A stretch of 64,000 nucleotides of DNA, taken from assembly GCF_016834655.1 (NCBI RefSeq), contig NZ_JAENHP010000004.1:682001-746000 (forward strand). Reading direction: 5' to 3'. This document shows positions 40,583-48,713 of this stretch, piece after piece. The stretch is from Paractinoplanes ovalisporus (GTDB lineage Bacteria > Actinomycetota > Actinomycetes > Mycobacteriales > Micromonosporaceae). The translations under genes and the position numbers were made by a program. Each line of letters opens with the position of its first letter. Positions within the stretch are counted from its first letter, which is position 1. The notes under the pieces were generated by a model that made no database searches, was not told where the DNA came from, and saw only the letters and a program-made list of their open reading frames with translations.

Positions 40583-42616
40583 GTGCCCGCAGCAACGAAG
40601 AAGAGCGCCACCGCCGACCAACTCCTCCAGGCCGCGGTCGGCGCCGTGCCCGGGGGTGCGTCCCGCCCCGGTCAAGAGGCCATGGTCGCCGCGATCGACA
40701 AGGCCATACGCGAGCGTGAACACCTTCTCGTCCAGGCCGGCACGGGCACCGGCAAGAGCCTGGCCTACCTGACTCCCTCGCTGCTCGTCGACGGTCCGGT
40801 GGTCGTCTCCACGGCCACCCTCGCCCTGCAGAACCAGCTGGTCGAACACGACCTGCCCCGCCTCGCGGCCGCGGTCGAGCCGGTGCTCGGCCGCAAGCCC
40901 ACCTTCGCCGTGCTCAAGGGCCGCCACCACTACCTCTGCATGGCCAAGATGGAACACGCCGACGAAGAGGAGCCGACCGACACGCTCTTCGACGACGCGC
41001 CGCCCAAGGCCACCCAGTGGCTCGGCGAGGCGGGCCGGCTCGGCAAGCAGATCCAGCGGCTGCAGGCCTGGGCCGAGAAGACCAAGACGGGCGACCGCGA
41101 CGAGCTCGACCCCGGCGTCGACGACACGGCCTGGCGCCAGGTGTCGATGCCGGCGCGCGACTGCGTCGGGGCGCAACGATGCCCGTACGGGCCGGAGTGT
41201 TTCGCCGAGGCCTCACGCGCGCGGGCCCGCGAGGCCGACCTCGTGGTCACCAACCACAGCCTGCTCGCGGTCGACATGCTCGCCGAGCGCCACATCGTGC
41301 CCCCGCACAAGCTGCTCGTCATCGACGAGGCCCACGAGCTGGCCGACCGGGTCTCCTCGGCCTCGCAGGCCGAGCTGACCCCCGACGCGATCGAGCGTTC
41401 CTCCCGCCGCGCCCGCACGCTGATCCCGCCCGCGGCGGCCGAGTCGCTGGCCGAGGCGGCCGACGCGCTCACCGTCGGCCTGGCCGAGACCCCGGCCGGT
41501 CGCATCACCGGCGGGCTGCCCGAGCTGCTGCAACAGGCCGTGACGCTGACCGAGTCGGCCACCCGGGCCGGGCTCACGGCGATCGGCGACATCAAGAGCG
41601 ACGACCCCGACCCGGTCCGCAAGCAGCAGGCCAAGGCGGCGCTCGACGACCTGAACGACACGGCCCAGCGGCTGCTCGAAGAGTCGGCGTTCGACGTCGC
41701 CTGGGTCGAGAAGTCCGACACCGGCAGCGGCCGGCGCGCGCTCGTGGTCGCCCCGCTCTCGGTCGCCGGCACCCTGGCCCAGGGGCTCTACACCGACCGT
41801 ACGGTGGTGGCGACCTCGGCCACGCTCACGCTGGGCGGCCGCTTCGACACCGTGGCGCGTTCGCTCGGCCTGCCCGCCGCCTCGCCCGTGCCGACCGCCC
41901 GCCCCGGCGAGCCGATCTCGGCCGAGACCCCGGCCGTCTCGGGCGACGGGTGGACGTCGCTCGACGTGGGCTCGCCGTTCGACTATCCCAAGCAGGGCAT
42001 TCTCTACGTCGCGGCCCACCTGCCCCGCCCCCAGATGTCCGGTCTGCCCGCCGCCGCCGGTGAGGAACTGGTGAAGCTGGTCGAGACGCTGGGCGGCCGC
42101 ACCCTCGGCCTGTTCTCGTCGCGGCGGGCCGCCACCCAGGCCGCCGAGCTGCTGCGCGCCCGCACCGACCTGCCGATCCTTCTGCAGGGCGAGGAATCGC
42201 TGCCGGTCCTGGTCCGCCGGTTCAAGGAAGACAAGGCGAGCTGCCTGTTCGGCGTCATGTCGCTCTGGCAGGGCGTCGACGTGCCGGGTGACTCGTGCCA
42301 GCTGGTCGTGATCGACCGGCTGCCGTTCCCGCGCCCCGACGAGCCCCTGGCCGCGGCCCGGGCGGCCGCGGTCGACGCCAACGGCGGTTCCGGCTTCGCC
42401 TCGGTCAGCGTGCCGATCGCGGCGGTGCGCCTGGCCCAGGGGGTGGGCCGCCTGATCCGCTCGACCGGCGACAAGGGCGTGGTCGCGGTCCTCGACTCGC
42501 GCCTCGAGACGGCCCGGGGCTACGGCGCGTTCCTGCGCAAGTCGCTGCCGCCGTTCTGGTACACGACTCGTCCCGACGTCGCCCTGGGCGCCCTGCAGCG
42601 CCTCTCCGGAAAGTGA
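40583..42616 (+). CDS. DinG/XPD-type ATP-dependent DNA helicase
   Basis: 677 residues. Walker A is VQAGTGTGKSLAYLTP, Walker B/DEAH is LLVIDEAHELADR, and motif VI is RLAQGVGRLIRSTGDKG. Between motifs I and II lie four cysteines (YLC, then DCVGAQRCPYGPEC), matching the iron-sulfur cluster site of DinG/XPD superfamily 2 helicases. It is likely to unwind DNA 5'-3' during repair or recombination. GTG 40583 has TACCGT six bases upstream (leaderless). Next to a Nudix gene and divergent from DUF402. Confidence 0.92.
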   Translation: MPAATKKSATADQLLQAAVGAVPGGASRPGQEAMVAAIDKAIREREHLLVQAGTGTGKSLAYLTPSLLVDGPVVVSTATLALQNQLVEHDLPRLAAAVEPVLGRKPTFAVLKGRHHYLCMAKMEHADEEEPTDTLFDDAPPKATQWLGEAGRLGKQIQRLQAWAEKTKTGDRDELDPGVDDTAWRQVSMPARDCVGAQRCPYGPECFAEASRARAREADLVVTNHSLLAVDMLAERHIVPPHKLLVIDEAHELADRVSSASQAELTPDAIERSSRRARTLIPPAAAESLAEAADALTVGLAETPAGRITGGLPELLQQAVTLTESATRAGLTAIGDIKSDDPDPVRKQQAKAALDDLNDTAQRLLEESAFDVAWVEKSDTGSGRRALVVAPLSVAGTLAQGLYTDRTVVATSATLTLGGRFDTVARSLGLPAASPVPTARPGEPISAETPAVSGDGWTSLDVGSPFDYPKQGILYVAAHLPRPQMSGLPAAAGEELVKLVETLGGRTLGLFSSRRAATQAAELLRARTDLPILLQGEESLPVLVRRFKEDKASCLFGVMSLWQGVDVPGDSCQLVVIDRLPFPRPDEPLAAARAAAVDANGGSGFASVSVPIAAVRLAQGVGRLIRSTGDKGVVAVLDSRLETARGYGAFLRKSLPPFWYTTRPDVALGALQRLSGK

Positions 42617-42621
42617 GCCCG

Positions 42622-43032
42622 ATGCGCCAGATCGCGTGCGTCCTGCTGGTCGACAGCTCCGGTGCGCTGCTCCTGCAGCTGCGCGACGGCAACGCCCCCT
42701 ATTACCCGCACGTCTGGGGTCTGCCCGGCGGCTCGGTCGAAGCGGGCGAGACCCACGTCGAGGCGGCCGAGCGCGAGCTGTGGGAAGAGACCGCCCTGCG
42801 CCCGGCGGCGCCGCTGCGGTTGTTCGCCAGGCAGGAGATCGCGGCCGACGCCCGCGAGAAGCACTACTTCTACGCCCCGACCAGCGCCCGGCAGTCCGAC
42901 GTGGTGCTCGGCGAGGGCGCGGCCATGGTCTTCACGCCGGCCGCGGAGGCGCTCGACCGCGAGTTCACTCCGGGCACGGCCGCCATGATCGAGCGCTTCC
43001 TGACGTCCGCCGAATACGCCGCCCTGACCTGA
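42622..43032 (+). CDS. Nudix hydrolase
   Basis: 136 residues. The complete Nudix box is GSVEAGETHVEAAERELWEETAL, with GX5EX7REUXEE spacing and preceded by WGLPGG. It is a small single-domain MutT-type pyrophosphohydrolase; substrate unknown. ATG 42622 has GGAAAG at eight bases; the in-frame GTG 42613 overlaps the helicase stop (GTGA) and lacks ribosome-site spacing. Co-directional and 5 bases after the helicase, so probably the same transcript. Confidence 0.88.
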   Translation: MRQIACVLLVDSSGALLLQLRDGNAPYYPHVWGLPGGSVEAGETHVEAAERELWEETALRPAAPLRLFARQEIAADAREKHYFYAPTSARQSDVVLGEGAAMVFTPAAEALDREFTPGTAAMIERFLTSAEYAALT

Positions 43033-43055
43033 TCGCCGAGACGGAGCGTGTCACC

Positions 43056-43931
43056 ATGGCTGCCGTGACGGCGCCGGAGCGAGTGGCTGTGCCGGCGGGA
43101 GAGCCGCCGCACCGGAAGCGGCGATGGTGGGCGGCCGCGATCGTCGGGGCCTGGATCGTCGTCGTCTCGGTGCTGGCCGTCTGGTCGGTCGGGCACGAGC
43201 GCGCGACCGTGCCCGAGCAGCGCGACCTCAGCCTCGCGGTGACCGACCTGCAACGCGCGGCCGGGGTGGTCTACGCGGCGGCCGGCGGTGACGGACGGGC
43301 CGCGGTGCTCGGCGGGCTGGAGTTCACGCGGGACTGCCGGGTGACCCCCGTACGCGATGGGCTGATCGCCGCCCGCACCATCACCGTGCAGGTGCCCGGC
43401 GGCGACGCGACCGGGACGGCCGAGGCGATCGCCGCCGCCCTGCCCGGCGACTATCAGGCCGATGTGGCCGAGACCCGTGGCGGCACGCGCGTGTCGCTGC
43501 ACGCGGACGCCGGCAACTTCATCGGCGTCGACATGAACGCCCCGACCTCGGCCCGGGCGCTGACGTTGCGGCTGTCGTCGGGCTGCCGCCCGGTCGAGGG
43601 CCACACCCCGTCCACGGCCGATCCGGGTGCTTCCCGGGCCGCGCCCGCGCCGGCGCTGCTGACCGAGGTGCTGCGGGTGCTCGGCGCCCCGGCCCAGGGT
43701 CCCGAGGTCCAGGCGGTCACGTGTGCCGACGGCACGGTGGCCGCGTCGTACACGGTGGCCGGTGTCCCGATGCGCCAGGATTTCGCCGATCGTCTGCGGA
43801 AGCTGCCCGGCGGGGCAGGCGCGGTGCAGGTCGGAGATCCGGCGGTCACCTACACCGCGACCGAGGGCTCGGCCGTGGTCGCCCCCGACGGCCCGGCGCT
43901 GCGCGTCACCGTGAGCACACCCTGCCGGTGA
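43056..43931 (+). CDS. Single-pass membrane-anchored secreted protein, unknown function
   Basis: 291 residues. A short cytoplasmic basic region (PPHRKRRW) and one transmembrane helix (WWAAAIVGAWIVVVSVLAVW) lead to a ~230-residue extracytoplasmic domain in two alternating segments that resemble each other: CRVTPVRDGLIAARTITVQVPG and, later, VTCADGTVAASYTVAG, each followed by a conserved pattern of charged and small residues. No known domain is recognised. ATG 43056 with CGGAG nine bases upstream. It may have arisen by internal duplication (inference). Confidence 0.65.
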   Translation: MAAVTAPERVAVPAGEPPHRKRRWWAAAIVGAWIVVVSVLAVWSVGHERATVPEQRDLSLAVTDLQRAAGVVYAAAGGDGRAAVLGGLEFTRDCRVTPVRDGLIAARTITVQVPGGDATGTAEAIAAALPGDYQADVAETRGGTRVSLHADAGNFIGVDMNAPTSARALTLRLSSGCRPVEGHTPSTADPGASRAAPAPALLTEVLRVLGAPAQGPEVQAVTCADGTVAASYTVAGVPMRQDFADRLRKLPGGAGAVQVGDPAVTYTATEGSAVVAPDGPALRVTVSTPCR

Positions 43932-43941
43932 GCGGGCGACG

Positions 43942-44304
43942 TCAGTAGACGAGCGCCTGCGCGCCGTCCGACATGATCTCTTCGACGAAGACGGCGGCGC
44001 CGGCGATGCGGATGCCCGGCAGCACGTCGTCGGCGGTGATGTCGCGGCGGGCCACACACTGCGTGCAGGCGGTCACCCGGCCCGCCGAGAGCAGCAGGTC
44101 GAGCAGGTCGGGCAGCGGCGCCGCGTGCGGCAGCTCGAACTCGGCGGCCCGGCCCGGCAGCGCGAACCAGGCCGACTCGCCGGTGAGCCAGAACGACACG
44201 TCCACCCCGGACGAGAGGGCCGTGCTGGCCACGGTGAACGCCTGCGAACAGCGCTCAGGGGCGTCGGCGCCGGCGGTTGCCTTGACGACCAGAAGGCGTG
44301 TCAT
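43942..44304 (-). CDS. DsrE/DsrF-like family protein
   Basis: 120 residues beginning MTRLLVVKATAGADAPERCSQAFTVASTAL, then GVDVSFWLTGESAWFAL and SAGRVTACTQCVARRDI. This is the DsrE-like Rossmann-type fold of sulfur-relay and related small proteins, with a candidate active cysteine pair in TACTQC. Role not certain. ATG 44304 has TATGCT seven bases upstream (leaderless). Divergent from the small membrane peptide and nitrobindin unit, sharing a 26-bp spacer. Confidence 0.8.
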   Translation of the reverse strand: MTRLLVVKATAGADAPERCSQAFTVASTALSSGVDVSFWLTGESAWFALPGRAAEFELPHAAPLPDLLDLLLSAGRVTACTQCVARRDITADDVLPGIRIAGAAVFVEEIMSDGAQALVY

Positions 44305-44330
44305 GGCGGCCAGCATAGGATGGGCCGGTC

Positions 44331-44435
44331 ATGGTTACGGAAATCGGGTTCGTGAGCCTGCTGGTCGCCGGTCTCGGCGCACTGGCGGGCGGCTTCGGCT
44401 ATCTGGCGATGCGCGTTTCGAGGGGGCGTTGGTGA
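44331..44435 (+). CDS. 34-residue small membrane protein coupled to nitrobindin
   Basis: Sequence MVTEIGFVSLLVAGLGALAG then GFGYLAMRVSRGRW: one hydrophobic helix and a short basic tail. The stop TGA overlaps the GTG start of the nitrobindin gene (GTGA), a strong sign that it is a real, coupled gene. TAGGAT lies nine bases before its ATG. Function unknown; it may anchor or regulate the downstream protein. Confidence 0.65.
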   Translation: MVTEIGFVSLLVAGLGALAGGFGYLAMRVSRGRW

Positions 44436-45031
44436 GCGATCAGGAAAATCCGCTGGGCCCACCCCCGTGGCTCAACGCGCCGCCGGTCGACCCTTACCCG
44501 TACGAGGAAACCCACGACCTCCGCCAGGGCGCCGACCTGAACCCGGCTCTGCTGGGCCTGCTGCCGTTCGTCGGGCTGTGGCGCGGGCGTGGCCAGGGTG
44601 GCTTCCCGGCCGACGACGACTACGACTTCGGCCAGGAGGTGCGGATCAGCCACGACGGCCGGCCGTTCCTGCGGTTCGAGTCGCGCTCGTGGCTGCTCGA
44701 CGCCGAGTCGAAGCCGGCCGGCGAGTGGATCGTCGAGTCGGGCTTCTGGCGTCCGGTTCTGCACGACGGCCGCGCGACCGACGAGATGGAGGCCGTCATG
44801 ATCAACCCGGACGGCGTCGCCGAGATCTACGTCGGCAAGACCATCGGCACCACGCGGCTCGAGATCGAGGCCGACGCGATCGCCTACACCCCCAACGGTC
44901 AGCACCTCACCGGTTCCCAGCGGCTCTTCGGCATCGTCGACGGCGCTCTTCTCTACGCCCACGAGGTGTCGATCGACAAGAGCGAGCTCAAGCCGCACAT
45001 GTCGGCGCGGCTGCTGAGAGTCGGCGGCTGA
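44432..45031 (+). CDS. Nitrobindin-family heme-binding beta-barrel (FABP-like)
   Basis: 199 residues. LLGLLPFVGLWRGRGQGGFP carries the G-x-W-x-G-x-G motif, and LLYAHEVSIDKSELKPHMSARLLRV holds the distal histidine and the terminal H-x-x-A-x-L-x-R pattern that binds heme in nitrobindins (mycobacterial Rv2717c type). Likely binds heme and detects or detoxifies NO or reactive nitrogen species (family knowledge). GTG 44432 follows GAGGGGG by six bases and is coupled to the 34-residue peptide. Upstream of the Fur-family gene. Confidence 0.88.
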   Translation: MSDQENPLGPPPWLNAPPVDPYPYEETHDLRQGADLNPALLGLLPFVGLWRGRGQGGFPADDDYDFGQEVRISHDGRPFLRFESRSWLLDAESKPAGEWIVESGFWRPVLHDGRATDEMEAVMINPDGVAEIYVGKTIGTTRLEIEADAIAYTPNGQHLTGSQRLFGIVDGALLYAHEVSIDKSELKPHMSARLLRVGG

Positions 45032-45043
45032 GCACCGAGGGCG

Positions 45044-45049
45044 TAATCT
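45044..45049 (+). promoter_or_regulatory. Leaderless -10 of the Fur-family gene (TAATCT)
   Basis: TAATCT is followed by six bases and the GTG at 45056. Confidence 0.55.
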
Positions 45050-45055
45050 TGTGGC

Positions 45056-45472
45056 GTGTCCGCCACTTCGCTTGCCGCCATGCTCCGCGAGCGTGGCCTG
45101 CGGCTCACCCCGCAGCGCCAGCTGATCCTCGAGGCGGTGCACGAGCTCGGCCACGCCACGCCCGAACAGGTGCACAACCACGTGCGCGAACGAGCGGCCG
45201 GAGTCAACATCACCACCGTCTACCGCACGCTCGAGCTGCTCGAGGAGCTCGGGCTGGTGACGCACACCCACCTGTCGCACGGGTCGCCGACCTATCACGC
45301 GGCGGGTGAGGATCAGCACGTTCACCTCGTCTGTCGTGGATGTGGGTCGATCGATGAGGTAGACCCGAGTGTGATGCAACCGGTGACCGACCGGTTGTTG
45401 AGCGAACGCGACTTCCGGGTCGATGTGGGTCACGTCTCGCTCTTCGGCGTGTGCGGGGACTGCAAGGAGTAA
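45056..45472 (+). CDS. Fur-family metalloregulator, Nur-like
   Basis: 138 residues. The winged helix reads RGLRLTPQRQLILEAVHELGHATPEQVHNHVRERAAGVNITTVYRTLELLEELGLVTHTHLSHGSPTYHAAGEDQHVHLVC, with metal ligands in the H-x-H region and two CxxC pairs (VCRGC and GVCGDC). The TPQRQL, INITTVYRTLELLEELGLV and HG-PTYH stretches closely resemble the nickel-responsive Nur of Streptomyces, but Fur or Zur cannot be excluded. GTG 45056 is leaderless. It is four bases upstream of ygfZ. Confidence 0.85.
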   Translation: MSATSLAAMLRERGLRLTPQRQLILEAVHELGHATPEQVHNHVRERAAGVNITTVYRTLELLEELGLVTHTHLSHGSPTYHAAGEDQHVHLVCRGCGSIDEVDPSVMQPVTDRLLSERDFRVDVGHVSLFGVCGDCKE

Positions 45473-45476
45473 CGAC

Positions 45477-46511
45477 ATGACCGTGGTGATGGTCGAGGAC
45501 CTCGATCCCGAGTCGGCCGACGCCGGGGTGCCGGCACACTACGGTGACCCGATGCGCGAGCAGCGCACGCTGGCCACCGCGGTGGGCCTGGTCGACCGGT
45601 CGAACCGTGACGTGATCGCGGTGCCCGGCGAGGAACGCGCCTCGTGGCTGCACACGCTGACCACGCAGCACCTGTCCTACCTGTCGCCCGGGCAGGGCAC
45701 CGAGCTGCTGGTCCTCTCACCCAACGGCCATGTCGAGCAGCACGCGATGGTGACCGAGGACGGCACGACCACGTGGCTCGACACCGAGCCCGGCGCCGGA
45801 AAAGGCCTGCTGAAATACCTCGAGATGATGCGGTTCTTCACCCGCGTCGAGCCCCGGGACGCGACGGCCGAGATCGCCGTTCTCTCCCTCGTGGGCCCGG
45901 GGGCGGCCGACGTCATCCCCGGCCTGGCCGAGCCCGAGATCAACGCGGTGCCCGGCGCCAAGTTCGCCGCCGGCGATGTCCCGCCCGGGGCGACGAGTCG
46001 TTACGCCGTACGGGAAACCGAATTTGGCCTTGCCCGCCGGGTGCCGCTCGGGATTGACCTGCTCGTCCCGCGCGCGCAGAAAACCACGGTGATCGAGAAG
46101 CTCGGCGTCCCGATGGCCGGTCTGTGGGCCTATGAGGCGCTCCGCGTCGAGCGGCACACCCCCCGGCTGGGCTGGGAGACCGACCACCGCACGATCCCGG
46201 CCGAGGCCGAGTTCCTGGCTGCCGCCGTGCACCTCGACAAGGGCTGCTACCGCGGTCAGGAGACGGTGGCCCGCGTGCACCACCTCGGCCGTCCGCCGCG
46301 CCGCCTCGCCCTGCTGCACTTCGACGGCATCGCCACCGACCAGCCGCCCGCGAAGGGCACCCCGGTGACCCGCGAGGGCCGCGAGGTCGGATTCATCGGC
46401 ACGGCCGTGCGCCACCACGAACTGGGTCTCATCGCCCTCGCCGTGCTCAAGCGCACCGCCACCGACCAGCTGATGGTGGGCGAGTCCGTGGTGGCCCTCG
46501 ACGAACACTAG
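45477..46511 (+). CDS. ygfZ: Folate-binding iron-sulfur assembly factor YgfZ/CAF17
   Basis: 344 residues. Related to aminomethyltransferase GcvT; the diagnostic motif DKGCYRGQETVARVHH (K-G-C-Y-x-G-Q-E) sits near residue 265. Helps assemble or repair [4Fe-4S] proteins using folate. ATG 45477 has AAGGAG seven bases upstream within the Fur gene's end; the two form an operon. Its stop TAG begins the leaderless -10 of the next gene. Confidence 0.92.
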   Translation: MTVVMVEDLDPESADAGVPAHYGDPMREQRTLATAVGLVDRSNRDVIAVPGEERASWLHTLTTQHLSYLSPGQGTELLVLSPNGHVEQHAMVTEDGTTTWLDTEPGAGKGLLKYLEMMRFFTRVEPRDATAEIAVLSLVGPGAADVIPGLAEPEINAVPGAKFAAGDVPPGATSRYAVRETEFGLARRVPLGIDLLVPRAQKTTVIEKLGVPMAGLWAYEALRVERHTPRLGWETDHRTIPAEAEFLAAAVHLDKGCYRGQETVARVHHLGRPPRRLALLHFDGIATDQPPAKGTPVTREGREVGFIGTAVRHHELGLIALAVLKRTATDQLMVGESVVALDEH

Positions 46512-46514
46512 TGT
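46509..46514 (+). promoter_or_regulatory. Leaderless -10 of the BKACE gene (TAGTGT)
   Basis: TAGTGT overlaps the ygfZ stop TAG and precedes the ATG at 46522 by seven bases. Confidence 0.55.
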
Positions 46515-46521
46515 CACTCCC

Positions 46522-47355
46522 ATGACCGGGACCGTGATCACCGTTGCTCCGACCGGCGCCGAAAGCAGCAAGGCCGATGTGCCCGCGCTGCCCGTCACGC
46601 TCGACGAACTCGTGGCCACCGCCAAGGAGTGCGAAGCGCTGGGCGCCGCCATCATCCACGTCCACATCCGTGACGCCGATGCCGAACCGACCCTCGACCA
46701 GGGGAGGCTGCGCGCGACCGTGTCCGCGTTGCGCGAGTCGACCGGCCTGATCGTGCAGCTCTCCTCGGGCGGCGCGGTCACCGATCCGGAGTCCGACCGC
46801 CTGGCCGTGCTCGACGCCGGGCCCGAGATGGCCTCCTGCACGATGGGCACGGTCAACTTCGGTGACGGCGTGTTCATGAACCGCTGGGAGTTCATCGTCG
46901 ACCTGCACGCCCGCATGCAGGAGCGCGGCATCGTGCCGGAGTACGAGATCTTCGACCTGGGCCAGCTGGCGTCGCTGCAGCGGCTGCTGAGCCGGCACGG
47001 GCTGCCGTTCGGCGGTCACGTGCACGTCGACCTGGTGATGGGCGTGCCGGGCGGCATGCCGGCCACCGCGGCCGCGCTCGTCGCGTGTGAGCAGACCATC
47101 CGCGACCTGCCCGAGGGCACGACGTTCTCGGCCACCGGCATCGGGCGCGGCACCATCCCGGTCATGCTCGCCTCGCTGAGCGCGGGCGGTCACCTGCGGG
47201 TCGGCATGGAAGACACGATCACGTACGCCAAGGGGCGGCCGGTCGAGTCGAACATGCAGCTCGTGGCCCGCGCCGTCGGTTTCGCCCAGCTGGCCCAGCG
47301 CCCGCCGCTGACCGCCGGCGAGGCCCGTGAGCTGCTGGGAGTCCCCGCTCGATGA
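46522..47355 (+). CDS. Beta-keto acid cleavage enzyme (BKACE, DUF849)
   Basis: 277 residues. ITVAPTGAESSK opens the TIM barrel; GAAIIHVHIRDADA gives the H-x-H pair, and GLPFGGHVHVDLVMGVPGGM the second metal-binding region of BKACE enzymes. These Zn enzymes condense acetyl-CoA with a beta-keto acid and cleave it, e.g. in carnitine or lysine-type catabolism. Substrate not defined. ATG overlap with the next gene is four bases (ATGA), so it is co-transcribed with the asparaginase. Confidence 0.85.
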   Translation: MTGTVITVAPTGAESSKADVPALPVTLDELVATAKECEALGAAIIHVHIRDADAEPTLDQGRLRATVSALRESTGLIVQLSSGGAVTDPESDRLAVLDAGPEMASCTMGTVNFGDGVFMNRWEFIVDLHARMQERGIVPEYEIFDLGQLASLQRLLSRHGLPFGGHVHVDLVMGVPGGMPATAAALVACEQTIRDLPEGTTFSATGIGRGTIPVMLASLSAGGHLRVGMEDTITYAKGRPVESNMQLVARAVGFAQLAQRPPLTAGEARELLGVPAR

Positions 47356-48260
47356 TCATCGCCGAAGTCGTGCGCTCCGGCTTTGTCGAGAGCGTCCACC
47401 ACGGTTCCGTCGCCGTCCTGGGCGGTGCGAGCCGGGGCGACGTGACCACCCCGATCTTCCCGCGCTCGTCGAACAAGCCGCTGCAGACGGTCGGGATGCT
47501 GCGGGCCGGCCTCGTGCCGCGCGACGACGCCGACCTGGCCCTGATCAGCGGCAGCCACTTCGGAGAGCCTTTCCACGTACGCCGTGTCCGCGAGATCCTC
47601 GCGGGGGCCGGACTGGAGGTGGGGGCGTTGCGTTGTCCCACCTCGTTGCCGCTCGCCGAGGACGCCCGGGACGACTGGCTGCGTGCCGGCGGTGGGCCCG
47701 AGCGGGTGCTGATGAACTGCTCGGGCAAGCACGCCGGCATGCTCGCGACGTGCGTGGCCAACGACTGGCCGCTCGAGACGTACCTCGACCCGGCCCACCC
47801 GCTGCAGGTGGCGATCGCCGACGCGGTGGCCGAGCTGGCCGGCGAGAAGATCACCGCGGTCGGCGTCGACGGCTGTGGCGCGCCGGTGCTCGCGCTGTCG
47901 CTGACCGGGCTGGCGCGCTCGTTCCAGCGGCTGGTCGAGGCCGAGCCGGGCAGTCCCGAGCGCCGGGTGGCCGACGAGATGCGGGCCCGCCCCGAGCTGG
48001 TGGCCGGCACCGGCGCCGACGACACCGTGCTGATGGCGGGCGTGCCGGGGCTGCTGGCCAAGGGTGGCGCCGAGGGCGTGGTGGCGGTCGCCGTGCCGCA
48101 CGTAGGGGCCGTTGCGCTCAAGATCGACGACGGCGGGATGCGCGCGCGTACCCCCGTACTCCTCGATGAGCTGCGTAAACTCGGCGTGAGCGTGCCGCTG
48201 ATCGAGGAGCTGGTCCTCGGTGGAGGAGAGCCCGTGGGTCAGGTACGACCCGTACGGTGA
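47352..48260 (+). CDS. L-asparaginase II family (class 3, Rhizobium AnsA-like)
   Basis: 302 residues. Catalytic Ser and Lys appear in PRSSNKPLQ, the metal-binding Cys and Lys in MNCSGKHAGML, and the second Cys in VDGCGAPV, as in Rhizobium etli class 3 asparaginases. It hydrolyses asparagine to aspartate and ammonia. The ATG overlaps the BKACE stop. No signal peptide, so cytoplasmic. Paired with BKACE, an arrangement that suggests joint use in amino acid catabolism (inference). Confidence 0.85.
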   Translation: MIIAEVVRSGFVESVHHGSVAVLGGASRGDVTTPIFPRSSNKPLQTVGMLRAGLVPRDDADLALISGSHFGEPFHVRRVREILAGAGLEVGALRCPTSLPLAEDARDDWLRAGGGPERVLMNCSGKHAGMLATCVANDWPLETYLDPAHPLQVAIADAVAELAGEKITAVGVDGCGAPVLALSLTGLARSFQRLVEAEPGSPERRVADEMRARPELVAGTGADDTVLMAGVPGLLAKGGAEGVVAVAVPHVGAVALKIDDGGMRARTPVLLDELRKLGVSVPLIEELVLGGGEPVGQVRPVR

Positions 48261-48270
48261 CTCGACTCAC

Positions 48271-48307
48271 GCTAGCTGTAGTTAGCGTTTTGCTTGCAAC
48301 AGCTAGC
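48271..48307. promoter_or_regulatory. Inverted repeat operator upstream of the XRE gene
   Basis: GCTAGCTGT (48271-48279) and ACAGCTAGC (48299-48307) are perfect 9-bp inverted arms, 19 bp apart, just before TACCTT (48317-48322), the leaderless -10 of the XRE gene. Suits autoregulation. Confidence 0.65.
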
Positions 48308-48329
48308 ACCCGGAGCTACCTTCGGATGC

Positions 48330-48713
48330 ATGGCCACACCCAAGGATCTGCCTGAGGACATCGGCGGTTTCATCCGTGACCTCCGGCAGACCGCCAAGAT
48401 CTCGCTGCGCCAGCTCGCCGACAAGGCGGGCGTGAGCAACCCGTACCTCAGCCAGATCGAACGTGGCCTGCGCAAGCCCAGTGCCGAAGTGCTGCAGCAG
48501 ATCGCCAGCGCGCTGCGGGTGTCGACGCCCGCGATGTACCTGCGTGCCGGCCTTCTGGACAGCGAGGGCCAGCAGGGGGTGCTGGCCGCGATCGCGGCGG
48601 ATCCGGACCTCACGATCGCGCAGAAGCAGTCCCTGTCCCAGATCTACGAGACGTTCCGCAACGAGAACGCTCGCACCCAGACCGCCTCCGAAGCCCATGA
48701 GGAGCAGAAATGA
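48330..48713 (+). CDS. XRE-family helix-turn-helix regulator (Rv0474-like)
   Basis: 127 residues. The HTH is FIRDLRQTAKISLRQLADKAGVSNPYLSQIERGLRKPSAEVLQQIASAL, and the C-terminal part has a conserved helix (LTIAQKQSLSQIYETFRNEN). The gene order XRE-HbhA-like-DUF2516 matches mycobacterial Rv0474-Rv0475-Rv0476. ATG 48330 lies seven bases after TACCTT; the gene shares ATGA with the next. Probably controls its own operon via the 9-bp inverted repeat. Confidence 0.85.
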   Translation: MATPKDLPEDIGGFIRDLRQTAKISLRQLADKAGVSNPYLSQIERGLRKPSAEVLQQIASALRVSTPAMYLRAGLLDSEGQQGVLAAIAADPDLTIAQKQSLSQIYETFRNENARTQTASEAHEEQK

